From Anadara kagoshimensis (lineage: Eukaryota; Mollusca; Bivalvia; Arcoida; Arcidae): DNA of 64,000 nucleotides. The position numbers were made by a program, and so were the translations under genes. The stretch is from contig CM037868.1 of the NCBI GenBank assembly GCA_021292105.1, positions 30,812,578 to 30,876,577 on the forward strand, in the 5' to 3' direction. Position 1 is the first letter of the stretch. Every line of letters starts with the position of its first letter. Below, piece after piece: positions 38,780-49,559 of this stretch. Under the pieces are notes generated by a model. That model was not told where the DNA came from. It made no database searches and worked only from the letters and a program-made list of their open reading frames with translations.

Positions 38780-40390
38780 AATGCACGTTAAGTTTGAATT
38801 GATGTTGAAAGCTTTGAATACAATGTATTACAGTCTTGGTTTATGGTATGGTCACTTATTTAGTAAGGAATACCGATGTGGTCTTATAAAAGATCGTGGA
38901 TTACTTACCTCAAATTTCATTAACCTGTGTTTGAATAATTCAGTTGATTTTCTTATATTATTTTAAAAATCAAATAAACCCATGTTTATTAGACGCGCAT
39001 TGGAATTCAAATAACGATACGTATCACGTAGTAAAATGAATTGTCACCAATAATGATTTCAGCTTTTAAGTCCAAAATCTCGGCTATGTTAAATGATCTT
39101 GAAAATTAAAAAAGAAAAGGTTTGTAAACAGTCCTTTTATACAAATACTAGTATATCTAAAATGTATTGTTGCATCTTATAATTATTATTTCAGGTAACG
39201 GTATGATATACATCAGAGTAAAATGTGTACGAGAGACAAGACAATATACAGAACCTTATAAATTATGGATTTTGTTAGAAAATACTGGGCAGGTATATAT
39301 ACCAGAATGAAATTGCTCTTTTGAAGCTCATCTTTACCAAAAGTGTAAATCTATTAGAAAACCAATGGTTGTTGAACCAGAACCACAGCTAATAATGTAA
39401 ACCAAATGACTTATCATTTCTGGTTTGATCGGAGATGTTTATTTAGAAGTCATTTGAGGCAAATTATTTGGTTTTAACAGATCTCTTTTCTAAAAGTCAG
39501 TGTTTATTATAGAAAGTTTGGTTGGGCCCTTATTTTGCCAAATGATCCCATTTTTAAGGTCTTAGTGTACTATATTTAACATTACATGAATGCGACAATA
39601 ATTACGTTATGATGTTGTTGAGGAATGTTTTTTGAAAATGGCTTCTCTGAACAATCCTAGATTGAACACTGAATCAGAAATAAGTTTAAGACACCTATAC
39701 AGTAAAACATGCTTATTTTTATTCCCCAGGATAAGTTAATAATTTTACAACCTTCTCACAATATTTTGAAATTCCAAATACATTACTTTTATGTTTTGAT
39801 CTCCATGTTAACCTTCATGTAACACTAAAATCATGTTACTATTTGACCAAACAAAATCAATAGGGGTGATTTGTCAAGGTTTGTCTGTACATTGAGATTA
39901 TGTTTTATAGCAGGGATAAAACCATAAGATCTTCCCTAATTTCTCTGATGTTAGCAAGTCATACATTAAAATACATAATAAGTAATTAAAGCAAATCCAG
40001 TAACCAGCATCTTAAAAAAGCCTTGTGTTAAACATTTTGAAAGGTAAATTTATATCTTATATATTTCAGATGCGATATTACTGTCTATAAGAAACCGGGT
40101 CCCACACCACATGATGACTACCAGACACTACCTTGAGACACTGGAGAGGAAGGAAATAGAAAGAGATATACATGTAACAATATGACTTCATTCTTTGTAC
40201 ACAGAAAGGTATTTATATTGAACTTGTACCATTCAATGCAAATTAATGGAACTCTGTATCAACTGAACTCAAAGTTTTCTAACAGCATTTCCTTCACTCT
40301 TATCTACTTTGTCATTTTTAAGTAAGAAAGTTATTTTAAATTTAATGAATTCAATGAAGAATCTATAAGCTGTTTTATTCATTCTTCATT
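38780..40390. other. Non-coding arm sequence, nothing recognised
   Basis: Inverted match to about 3,990-6,210. It lacks the left-arm AT tract of 5,629-5,689. No gene seen. Confidence 0.5.
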
Positions 40391-40394
40391 CAAA

Positions 40395-40600
40395 TCATTG
40401 AGCTTGCTCCATAAGTGGGAGGTTGTGGGTTCGAACCCCAACCGAGTTTGACCCAAAACTTGAAAGTGAGCAGTGACTGTTCTTTCGCCAAGCAATCAGC
40501 ATTACAAACTGAAAGTCATGGTTCTAGCGTATCTGATCAAATTTCACCAGCTCACGGAGGCATATATGTCGTACTTTGTGAAAACTTTAAATTCTCTAAT
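40395..40600 (+). repeat. tRNA-derived SINE fragment, right copy
   Basis: AAGTGGGAGGTTGTGGGTTC leads into a good B-box (GGTTCGAACCCC), followed by the body AACTTGAAAGTGAGCAG. Mirror partner of 3,780-3,990. Confidence 0.72.
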
Positions 40601-41335
40601 CTCGAAAATACATAGTAAGCAATCTAACAACTCGGCTACAATGACATAAAAATTCTTATAATCTTGTCCGAAGTACAATTTTGGCTCTTTGCAAGTAAAT
40701 TGGTCACTTAATTTTAATACTTTCATCTGATGTGTTCTAATCCCCCCGTGAAAAAATTACATTACTACTTTATCTAAGTTCAGTTGATATATTCATTATT
40801 AGTAGTCTGAGTGAATAAAATTATACTTTCAGTCAAGATTATTTCACTTATATCAAGATCATAAAATTGTTGCTAAATGTGGTAAAATATACCTATGCAT
40901 TTTGATGGGCTTTAGTAATATGCCAGGTTTAATGACACTGGGGAGGGGGTCTTTCAGTATCAAGGTCCCATCCAACATTTAATTTTAATATCTAGCAGAA
41001 TACTTTACTAAAGACGATGACTATCGATCATTTGTAATTTTTTGTATTACTGTCAAAACAATTACCAGAGTATGCTCTGGCTCATATAATGTGTCATATT
41101 CTATTTCCATTTCACCATGACATATGGGTAGTAGACAGATGACTTATCTGACCCAGATTCCTTTATTGTTATTTTATTGTTATTTTATACACAGATGACA
41201 TTCTTGGCCTTCCAGATTCAACCCATTATCGTTACGATGTCCCGATGATTTTTTTTTCGTTTCCCTGCCTTTCCCCGTTGTTAAAAGTTGTTATACAGTG
41301 TGGGGCATAGAGTAAGTGGTATGGGCTCTGCATCT

Positions 41336-41635
41336 TCAAAATGTTGAAAGCAGACTAATAAACGGCGGAAATCTTATCGCCTGGTAGTAGCAGGGATTTC
41401 TTGCCAAGTTGGTATTTGTCTGCTTCTCTAATCCATCTCTACAAATTAATCTTTGCCAGTTTTTCTTATACTTCGTACCTTTGGAAGTGAGAAAAAAGAA
41501 ATATTGCGATTCCCTGTCTACTATCGGACGTTCAGTCTTCAGCAATGTAATGAAAAGTCGGCCTTGCTTTGTCATGCCGTCATGGTTACATTCTTCTTTA
41601 CAAAAGTTCAGGATTCCCCGCAAATTTCGCGACAT
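41336..41635 (-). other. Open frame of unknown nature, right copy
   Basis: A 99-codon open frame corresponding to 2707-3069, open in both copies despite several substitutions. Both have GILNFCKxECNHDGMTKQGR and KNPCYY-like segments. I do not recognise it. The other strand is also open for 76 codons. Confidence 0.25.
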
Positions 41636-42202
41636 TTAAGGTAAAATATACGTTTTGTTTCATCACTAAAGAGTTCTGAAACGGTAGGTAGCCCCTGGTA
41701 ATCGCGATATCACGTATTAGCAGCAAATTTAGACAAAATACATATTTTCGACAATAATACACAATTATTGCCTACTAAGTTTGTGATTTTCTCGGGGCAC
41801 CAGTCAACAGCACAGATAGCCGCTCAGTGGCAAAACTATATATTTTGCTCATTTGTCATTAAAAATGCTGATTAAACTTGAATTAATTGTTCTTTTTGTT
41901 CTGATAAAAACTGAATGGAATAGATATTTTTTATACGTATTACGTAATTCGATATCCGAAAAGGAAAAGCTGTATACGTATATCGCTAAATATATCGTTT
42001 TATTACGTAGAAATATAGCACAAAAATAACCAATACATTGGTTTAGAAAGTAAACAGGTACCGCCCTTGTTTATTGGACACTTCCAAGTACTATACAGCG
42101 CCTGTCACTTTGATCAATCAACTGCTTAAAAATAGTTTTACCTTATTTTTTCATCTGTAGACAATCACTGTATACCAAGATCAGGGAATAGAAAACAACA
42201 GC

Positions 42203-42209
42203 TATAAAA
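42203..42209 (+). promoter_or_regulatory. TATA box of right somatomedin-B GPCR gene
   Basis: TATAAAA, 57 bp before the start codon at 42,267, in a region highly similar to the left copy. Transcription would start about 30 bp further on, giving a 5' UTR of about 30 nt. Confidence 0.6.
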
Positions 42210-42266
42210 GTAAAGATATTTGGCACTGTATCAATTATTTTACATGAAACAGTAAGAAAAGTTACG

Positions 42267-43277
42267 ATGGATAGACTCAAGAAAAAGACATTTGCAATGA
42301 TCATGATTTGTTTTTTGCTTTATGATTGCATATTTTTCGAGTTAATGTACGTGAACGACGATGGAGACCAGGCCTTTTATTCAATCATATCACATCGATT
42401 TTACCCAGTAGCTTTATCACAATTGGTGGACCCTGTGAAAAATAGATGTGATCATTTAGGAGGCTGTCAACAGGCAGAACAATACATTTTACCCGTTTGT
42501 TACTGCGATTTAGCCTGCATAGAATATAACGATTGTTGTTATGATGCACCACTAACAGATACTGTGACGTCAGTGAGCAGCTTGGATGATAAAAAAGAAT
42601 ATACGTTCTGCGTAAAAGGAATATTTGACAGGAAATATTTCGGCGTATGGATGGTGTCCAAATGTCCACTGTCGCACACCATGTCTGGCACTTCAGATAG
42701 ATGTAACATGGAAGAAAACAAACATCCTGTATCAGCAGACGACGGAACTGTCTACAGAAACGTGCATTGTGCATTTTGTCATAACGTTACTAAGGTTACG
42801 TCATGGCAGTTTGAATTCCTGTATCAAGGAGAATGTACTGCGGAAAAAATGAAATTATTGAACACAACAATCAATAATAAAATGAAATACGTAATCGAAA
42901 ACAAATGCACTTATCGGTTTATACCATCTCTATATTCCAAGATCCGAAGCTGTTTTCACTTTAAGACAAACAATGAATTTGATAACGCTTTATGTACAAA
43001 GTTTCAAAACCCTGTAATTGGAGGTAATAAGATATATAAAAATCTCTACTGTACGAATAAAACTACAAATTGTATCGAATCACAGTTAAAAGCATCAGAT
43101 TCCAAAGATAGGAGAGGATATGAAGGCCTCCTTTTGACGGGAATATTCAATTTTTCTCCTGCGGTCGATTGGTTCGGGTCGAAACTGTGTCACGATAGCA
43201 GGTACAAATACGATGTCAAAATGGTATGTATTATAAAGCTTTATAACATTTCATCCACATTTTCTCATAATGGTTAA
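42267..43277 (+). CDS. Somatomedin-B domain first exon of an adhesion/secretin-like GPCR, right copy
   Basis: A 336-codon frame: signal peptide about 8-26, somatomedin-B-like domain 61-115 (cysteines 61, 67, 78, 80, 84, 90, 91, 115), then a cysteine-rich ectodomain with YRNVHCAFC at 163-171 and several NxT/S glycosylation sites. The coding exon most likely ends with ATG at 43,221-43,223, followed by donor GTATGT; the remaining frame is intron. The next in-phase exon is proposed at 46,299. Somatomedin-B domains usually bind extracellular protein partners. With the 7TM part downstream, this is the ligand- or matrix-facing part of a receptor. The ligand is unknown. Confidence 0.85.
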   Translation: MDRLKKKTFAMIMICFLLYDCIFFELMYVNDDGDQAFYSIISHRFYPVALSQLVDPVKNRCDHLGGCQQAEQYILPVCYCDLACIEYNDCCYDAPLTDTVTSVSSLDDKKEYTFCVKGIFDRKYFGVWMVSKCPLSHTMSGTSDRCNMEENKHPVSADDGTVYRNVHCAFCHNVTKVTSWQFEFLYQGECTAEKMKLLNTTINNKMKYVIENKCTYRFIPSLYSKIRSCFHFKTNNEFDNALCTKFQNPVIGGNKIYKNLYCTNKTTNCIESQLKASDSKDRRGYEGLLLTGIFNFSPAVDWFGSKLCHDSRYKYDVKMVCIIKLYNISSTFSHNG

Positions 43278-43561
43278 ATATTTAAAACTCAAAATCAAGT
43301 TCATCTTAATCAATAATTAATCAAAATTTAGTGTGAGAAAGTATCTCGATTCACCAGATGATTTATCCCCTCTATTCCCATTTTCCGTGCATATGCCCTA
43401 TCTTTTGAGTGGACTTTACATGTACACGCCAATAAAATCAATGAATCAAAACAATAATAAGAGAATCAATAAAGAAAATCTTTGTTCCGTCTCGAATGTC
43501 TAAAGCAAAGGCACCCAAGGAGCTTGGTCATCTTAATACATAAACGATTATTACTTTGAAA

Positions 43562-43654
43562 ATATCTGATCCGGTAAAATAATACCTTGCGCAGAGAAAG
43601 ACTCTCCAGTGAGTATTATAGGCATATACTCTACCAACTGAGCAACTCAGAAAG
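43562..43654 (-). repeat. Degenerate tRNA-like sequence, right copy
   Basis: Minus-strand counterpart of 40-125, with A-box-like TTGCTCAGTTGGTAGAG. Probably an SINE head remnant. Confidence 0.42.
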
Positions 43655-44044
43655 TTATTGTACAGTTTAAGCTATTTGCGCTGTAAAGATATCAATATTT
43701 TCCCTTGACCTTAAGCTGATGGAGTATCAAAATAAATGAATTGGCTTTAGTCGTTGTATAAAATTTAATCATTCTGCTTAAAATCTAAAATAAATTGGTA
43801 CCGTTCTCAATAGATTATGTCTATTTTTAGTAGTGGTCTGTCGCTAAAACACTCGTATTGAGCACGATTAGGTATCCGGTTACTCCCCCTGCCCGATCCT
43901 TATGTGACAGTTGGTGGTCAATGTGACCATCGAAAGTAGGCAGGCTTTCGGCTTGAAACATATAAAGGTGTCACCATTCCATATCAAGTATGAATGTCTT
44001 TAAGACTTTAGCAATTTACCTGTTTATGTCTTGCATTTCACTCA

Positions 44045-44253
44045 AATTGACGGATCGCCGGCCACGCCCACAATGTTCCGACAAGGCCCAAAATGCTTAA
44101 ATTGCATACCAAAAGAATTAAAATACAGCCTGAATTGTGCCATTAAATGACGTCACTGATACTAGTAAGTCATTTGTTGCCGTGACGCTAATTTGGTGCC
44201 GTGATTGCGGCCTTTGTCGGAACATTGTGGGCGTGGTCGGCGATACGTCAATT
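44045..44253. mobile_element. MITE with ~43-bp terminal inverted repeats (209 bp)
   Basis: AATTGACGGATCGCCGGCCA at the left end is matched by the inverted right end TGGTCGGCGATACGTCAATT. The match continues through CACGCCCACAATGTTCCGAC and on for about 43 bp with few differences. The interior of about 120 bp is non-coding. No clear target duplication, so the superfamily is undetermined. Confidence 0.72.
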
Positions 44254-45544
44254 CTGAAGGTCCTTCACAACAATACATTTAACATACATCAATGTTAAAA
44301 TATATTAATTTATTCCGATCATTACTTTTTTGACATGTCATTGTGTAAGACAGTTACAGACCTCGACGTTGATGTCCATGACTTGAAAAACCTGACTCGG
44401 TCGGTAACTATTACATAAAATATACTGGTCCAAAACATAAACACGTTGCCATCAGATCATGTACGACCTTTATCTAGCCTCACACATTCCAATCCTCCTT
44501 GGTTTGAGTTCAAGCTTTAGAAAACTTTCTCTCCCACTCCGACCTACATGCTTCCTGTTTATTTTCAGGATAAAAACTATTCCTTTGGCCTTACAAATGA
44601 CAGTATTTGGTACACATGTAAGCCTATTTCGCAGCGCATGTTCTCTGACTTTATTGCCAAAATATAATAAACAGTGGTTGCAACACAAAATACACGGCAC
44701 ACAGTCTAAGGGCCACTGCAATCCAAATTTTAAGTGACTTTTTGGCTTAACTCCGTCACATTATGCTAATGTCGGGCCATAGAAACAATCTTCATCAGTA
44801 GCTATAGTAGAGACTGTCAACTAATCAGAAGCGTATAATCACTGACAAATTAAGTATGCCAACAGTCCCTTGTACTTCACAAATATCTCTTGTATCGTCA
44901 AACCCGACAATGACGACACCCGTATCTCCAATCGCTCCCCTACCCATTTCAGTTATTTCTGAAAATCCACCTTCAAATCACATGGTCTTTCACAAAACAT
45001 GTCCAATTCGCTGACCTCTTCTACATTAAGTACATCCAATGGTTTTCTCAACAGTGCAACATTTAACAATTGACAAATATTCTTCGGTTTAGCAAATTAC
45101 CCACCGACAATGTAAACTCCTTCCACCCCTTTCAATTTTTTTTTACAGTTTCAACTTGTTATGACGTCACATTGAGCTCGATCAAAACAGTTTCCCGTTA
45201 TGGATGACATGTCGGTAAAATGTTCAATGAAAAACATGTACATATGTTTCAATAATGGAAATAAAGAATGAAATTTCTTCGTATTTTTTTGTGTGTTTTG
45301 TTGTTCATCGTGGTTCAGTTGGTTGCTATTTTTGGCAGGTGTCCAAGTGAGTCGTAGCCTTGGAAGTAGATCACTACGCTATCGTACACGAAATAGTCCA
45401 ATATTTCTTAACAGGATCCCAGGTCTTTTTTTCCAAACATACGGTTTGTATTCATATGGATGACGCTACGCAATTTATACAATTATTTTCCGTCATAGTC
45501 ATGTTATACTTCAATAAATCTGCAAAAAATAGAGAACAATCCAT

Positions 45545-45960
45545 TAATACGTAAATACGTCACAACAAATTAACATTTATTCCGGTTATAATGTGAGAAT
45601 CATCTCTAATACCGATCGTATATTGGAAAATTATTAATAAATCATAACAAATATTGTGTAATAAAAAGCTCTGATCTTCACAATAAAAAAAAACAAGATA
45701 AAAATCATAACAAATGATCTGATTTTCAAACTAAAAAAGAAAAACATGAAAAAACACGTTAATGCCTCAAAAAATTTAATTAAACATTTTCTCCAGTTAT
45801 TATTTGAAAATCTCTATGATAGTCATAGTATATTTAATTAAAAAAATATGTCTGTAAAAGTTCTGATTTTCAAAACGAGTGAAAAAATGACAAAATTCGT
45901 GAATGCGTCACATAAAAATTGAATTAAACATTGTATTCGGTTATAATGTGGAAGTCGGCT
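45545..45960. repeat. Short tandem of ~140-210-bp direct repeats
   Basis: Three starts (about 45,545, 45,758 and 45,899) share AATxCGTCAC/CTCA, AATTAAACATT, a CGGTTATAATGTG segment and CTGATTTTCAAA. Diverged copies, non-coding. Confidence 0.5.
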
Positions 45961-46298
45961 CCTTCACTGTGACAAATCTGTTGTTCAGTGCAATCGACCT
46001 AAGTAATATTATTATTATATCGCTGATTAGTTACTCGGTTGCCAGTTAAAGTCCCAGGTTTTATAATTATTGGCCCCAACATGCAATTGTTTTTCTTATA
46101 TCTTCTTGTTTTGCTAGATTTTTTCCGAGTTAATTTTTGTATTTCTCTTGATAGATAAACGTTTTAGTCGCAATGTTCTGCTTTCTAAATGAGAAATAAT
46201 AAATTCGTCACTATCCTCTAGATATTTCCATGGTTTAAGTAACTTCTTTGATTTCTAAATACAAAGATAAGCCTTAATGTATATAACTCTTTTTGTAG

Positions 46299-47826
46299 GG
46301 TACATGTGTTCTAACAGACTGCATAGAAAAGCCGTGTGATAGTGAATTATTCCGTAACTATAAGTGGATTAAAACTATTACATTTATCACTAGTGGTATC
46401 ATCGACAGAGATTTCATTATCCGCTTTGTAACTTTTGTCTTTTTGTCTTTGCCTATAGACACATACGATATTACAACTGGAAATGTGGCAGTGGATAATA
46501 AATGTGGAACGAATATGGCCGATGGTACCCAACCTTGTTGCAAAACAAGTACTTATATTGATTTTAAAGCTCGTTTACCCATAACGGAAGAAAGTGCTAT
46601 GAAAATTGAAGCTGAAATAACAAAAATGACATGGGAGTACCAGGAGATTCAGAACCAAACAATAATAACGACAGTCGAAGCATCAGAAAAAAGAAACATC
46701 ACAGATACTTGTTATTCTAAAGGAATACAACAGAAATATTTTATTGGAATGATCAACATAAACAAAGTGCAGCCTGTATTTTCGAATTTCATCACGGAAA
46801 AACAGCCTGGATTGGTACCATATCATATTAAAGCCGCTGTACGTGTGTCAAACGCGATACCAAAACAGAATATGGGGGATATATCTAAAATACAATCTGC
46901 ACATTTTGAATTCCATTACAAGAAGAAAAACGAGACGATTACCAGCAATAAAGATCCTGTAAAAAAAAGCTGGTAGTCGGAACAATAATGACATACATAA
47001 CGATAGGATGTTCATGTTGTTGTCTTCTATTTACTCTTGCTGTTTATGGGTACTTAGGTTTGTTCAAATCATCTCAAGGGGTTATCTCAAAACATATGAT
47101 GGTAACTATGCTGGCAGCACAATTATTGTTCATTGTAGGTGTTGGGGCCAATTATATAAAACTGATATGTACTATTATAGGAATCGTATCACATTATCTT
47201 TGGTTAAGTTCTTTCACCTGGATTTCACTTTTTCTGTTAGTATTTTGAAGATGATGAGACAGTTAAGTAGTTGTCCTGGTGCCCTCGTAAATGATCAAAA
47301 TTTATCAAAATATGTTTATTGTTTTGGATATATGGGGCCTTTACTAATTGTCTTACCCTGTGCATTACTCGAATTTTTGACAGAAATATATATCGGTTAT
47401 AGCGGTCGTATATGCTTTCTCAGTGGATTTTTGGCTAATTTCTTTTCATTTACTCTTCCAGTAATTCTATCTCTATTGTTCAATGTCATTGCACTAATTG
47501 TCTCCTCCATATCACTGGCTAAGTACAACAGCACTGCTAAACGTATACAATCGGTTCGACAGGCTCGTTCATTTATACCCATCTATATTAGACTTACCAT
47601 ACTCTGTGCATGTCCCTGGTTGCTTGGAATCATAGCTGCTATAGTTCAAATCGACGTTTTAAATTATATCTTCATTCTTCTGTCTGGTTCACATGGCACA
47701 TTTGTCAGTATTTCATTCCTGTGTGCCGGGAATGTAAGAAAATATATTTGCCGCCGTAACAATAACTGCCAGTCTAGGAACACACATGATATAGAGTTAC
47801 GAGCTGCAATAAAAACACAAAAATAG
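46299..47826 (+). pseudogene. Stalk and seven-helix region of the secretin/adhesion-like GPCR, frame disrupted
   Basis: After acceptor TTTTTGTAG, phase 0 gives GTCVLTDCIEKPCDSEL, which fits directly after the exon at 42,267. The stretch to 46,976 is extracellular stalk with NxT/S sites; the CT-rich tract ending CCTATAG at 46,459 may mark a further small intron. An 8-A run (46,961-46,968) separates the stalk frame from the TM1-3 frame (KKKLVVGTIMTYITIGCSC). Near 47,240 another shift leads to TM4-7 (YVYCFGYMGPLLIVLPC, LSGSHGTFVSISF, end at 47,826). Seven hydrophobic segments and the TM7 pattern place it near methuselah-like/secretin-family receptors. Two single-base-type changes mean a recent pseudogene or assembly error at homopolymers. 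I see no cleavable GPS motif. Confidence 0.72.
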
Positions 47827-47829
47827 GTA

Positions 47830-48090
47830 GCTTGCCAAGGAATTTCTTTCGTCCCAAAGTTGAATCTCATGTCATTTAAGCTACATAACTACATCACTCA
47901 TTGCTGGATTAGCAAACGTGTTGTGAAGTTTATTTCAAGTATCAATGATAAATGTCATGGCACGTTATTGCTTCTTAATAAATGTTGACAGGGGAACGTT
48001 AACATGAACTAGAGAAACATATCAGTTTGGAACAACTTTTGTGACTTGGAGTCGAGTAAATGTGTTTAACGTCCAAGTCAAGAATAATCC
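47830..48090. other. 3' flank of the GPCR gene
   Basis: Contains AATAAA-like TTAATAAATG at about 47,974-47,984, a possible polyadenylation signal. Nothing else recognised. Confidence 0.35.
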
Positions 48091-48095
48091 ACTTT

Positions 48096-48249
48096 TAAGG
48101 AATGATTGTAATTTTTTTCTATCTATGGGGTCATAGATAAAATTATTTGGTGCACGCGACATAAAACCGTGAAGCGGTTTATGCATACGCGTGCACCAAA
48201 TAATTTTATCTATGACCCCATAGATAGAAAAAAATACAATCGTTCCTTA
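48096..48249. mobile_element. Near-perfect 154-bp palindrome (foldback MITE)
   Basis: Arms of about 62 bp, with outer ends TAAGGAAxGATTGTA and inner ends GGTGCACGCG, are complementary apart from a few bases. The centre of about 30 bp has its own hairpin (AAACCG...CGGTTT). A related half-arm, inverted, occurs at about 48,440-48,470 (CTATGGGATCATAGATAT, AAAAAATTACAAC). The whole may therefore be one element of about 365 bp with a palindromic left end. Confidence 0.75.
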
Positions 48250-48524
48250 TAATTAAATTCAAAAATAAGTTCAATATTCATAACAGTCGTGTAATTATAC
48301 ACATGAAACAAAAAACCAGCGCATTGAAACAAAAAATGGCGCATAAATCTAAAAGCGGAACACAGCTGATTACCAATGGCAACCGCCGGTAGCTAGCCTT
48401 GCATGAACATTTTCTGCACAATATGACGTCAGAAAATTCTGTCTATGGGATCATAGATATAAAAAAATTACAACACTGGATAGTATTAAAATTTAATTAT
48501 ATTATTGAGCCGTCGACTAATGTG

Positions 48525-48770
48525 CAGGATTTTTTCTGTGCGTTGCGCTGGTGACATTATACAAAAGTGTTCTTTATCTTGTCACGCCTACCGTGACACG
48601 GGACCTCGTTTATTTTAAGTTCCTATCCGTGTAAACGATGGCTTTCATTTCGTTTCGTAATAGAAATAACATTCACTTCACATTTTCAAGTCTTGGGTCA
48701 GACCCGTTTGGGGTTCGACCTCCCACTTACGGAGCAAAGACTCTACCAACTGAACTACTGCAGTGGTAAA
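48525..48770 (-). repeat. tRNA-derived SINE, minus strand
   Basis: On the minus strand: A-box TAGTTCAGTTGGTAGAGTCT, TAAGTGGGAGGTCGAACCCC, then ACTTGAAAATGTGAAGTG and body ending near GTCACCAGCGCAACGC. The same family is at 61,150-61,415 and in fragments in both palindrome arms. Confidence 0.75.
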
Positions 48771-48779
48771 CAACTCCTA

Positions 48780-49180
48780 GTTGACAACGCCGTAAATCAT
48801 GATTCCAAACATTAAAAAATATATTACAGAAACATAATGCCTATCTTCAAAATAGCTAAAAATTTATTTTACGTGACCCATGAATAATTACTTATTATAC
48901 TAGTTTTATATTTACAGCACTAGACGGACGTTTCGGAATACAATTCCTCATTAGTAGTGCTTGGACCAAAATTATGAAACCAAAATTATTTTGAAGATGT
49001 TGAAATCTACCTAAAGGACCAAAATATATTTTACCAAATTAAGCTAAGGAAAAAAACTTTGCATGAGGGAGTATACCTTAGTTTTTGAGAAATTTCAAAT
49101 TTTAACTTGCAGGAAATTAAGACAAATAAAATAGAATAAGCTAGTAATTAATATAATGTAATGAGGTGCTTACTTCTGAG
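48780..49180. other. Non-coding, partial arm-like repeat
   Basis: The stretch around 48,905-49,000 (GCACTAGACGGACGTTTCGG, TTAGTAGTGCTTGGACCAAAAT) resembles the reverse complement of sequence at 27,910-27,970 and 33,890-33,950 in the right arm. The arm repeats therefore have a relative outside the palindrome. Confidence 0.5.
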
Positions 49181-49184
49181 ATTC

Positions 49185-49255
49185 AAAGTTTTTCTTATAT
49201 TGCCTCTGGGTTGTGATTTGGAGATGGATTAATATGTTTGTTTTTGATAATATAA
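49185..49255 (-). repeat. E-family terminus outside the palindrome
   Basis: CAAAGTTTTTCTTATATTGC, CTCTGGGTTGTGATTTGGAG and ATTAATATGTTTGTTTTTGAT form a diverged terminus. It shows that E is a genome-dispersed repeat and not specific to the duplication. Confidence 0.6.
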
Positions 49256-49559
49256 ATACTTAAACTACAGTTACGTACACTTCGTTTGGAAAAACCAATA
49301 ATATCTAATTTATATTTAGTTATACGATCGAGCAAAGCATTATCAAAATCCTTTAGTCAGAACCGTGAAAATTTCTTACATGAAATAGTTAAGAAGGTCA
49401 AAACCGCGAAAGTTTCCTACCACTATTTTTTTCTTATGTAGTATGTTTGATTTTGATTATTGTTTAATACAGATTGAGTTAATTATTGTGGATCTATTCT
49501 TGTGTCAAGCAGAATATTAGTATTGTCATTTATATCGCATGAGTTTTTTTTTTTAACTT

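Larger units (their letters stand above)
24500..43688. repeat. Right arm of the giant inverted duplication
   Basis: This is the reverse-complement partner of 1-15,005. It is about 4 kb longer, because it contains a tandem duplication (26,738-32,600 and 32,706-38,750) while the left arm has extra sequence at 11.1-12.8 kb. The outer end of the match, 43,688, falls inside the first intron of the right-hand GPCR gene, 465 bp after the splice donor. The arms differ by several percent plus indels, so this is not a trivially recent copy or a simple chimeric read. Joining two divergent haplotypes in opposite orientation remains possible. Confidence 0.88.
43224..46298 (+). other. Proposed first intron of the right GPCR gene
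   Basis: Starts with GTATGT and ends with the acceptor CTCTTTTTGTAG. It holds the outer limit of the palindrome match (43,688), a tRNA-like remnant, a MITE (44,045-44,253) and short direct repeats (45,545-45,960). The open frames between 44,459 and 45,554 have no recognisable domain. Confidence 0.55.

Noticed and set aside
38566-38791. Tyr-Ile repeat proteins on both strands
   Set aside because: Translation of an (AT)n microsatellite.
42385-42774. 129-codon minus-strand frame mirrored at 1,685-2,074
   Set aside because: Antisense shadow of the somatomedin-B exon, open because the sense strand is constrained.
47008-47230. Upstream part of the 272-codon frame starting at 47,008
   Set aside because: Only the part after about 47,240 has GPCR character; the earlier part is out of frame with TM1-3.
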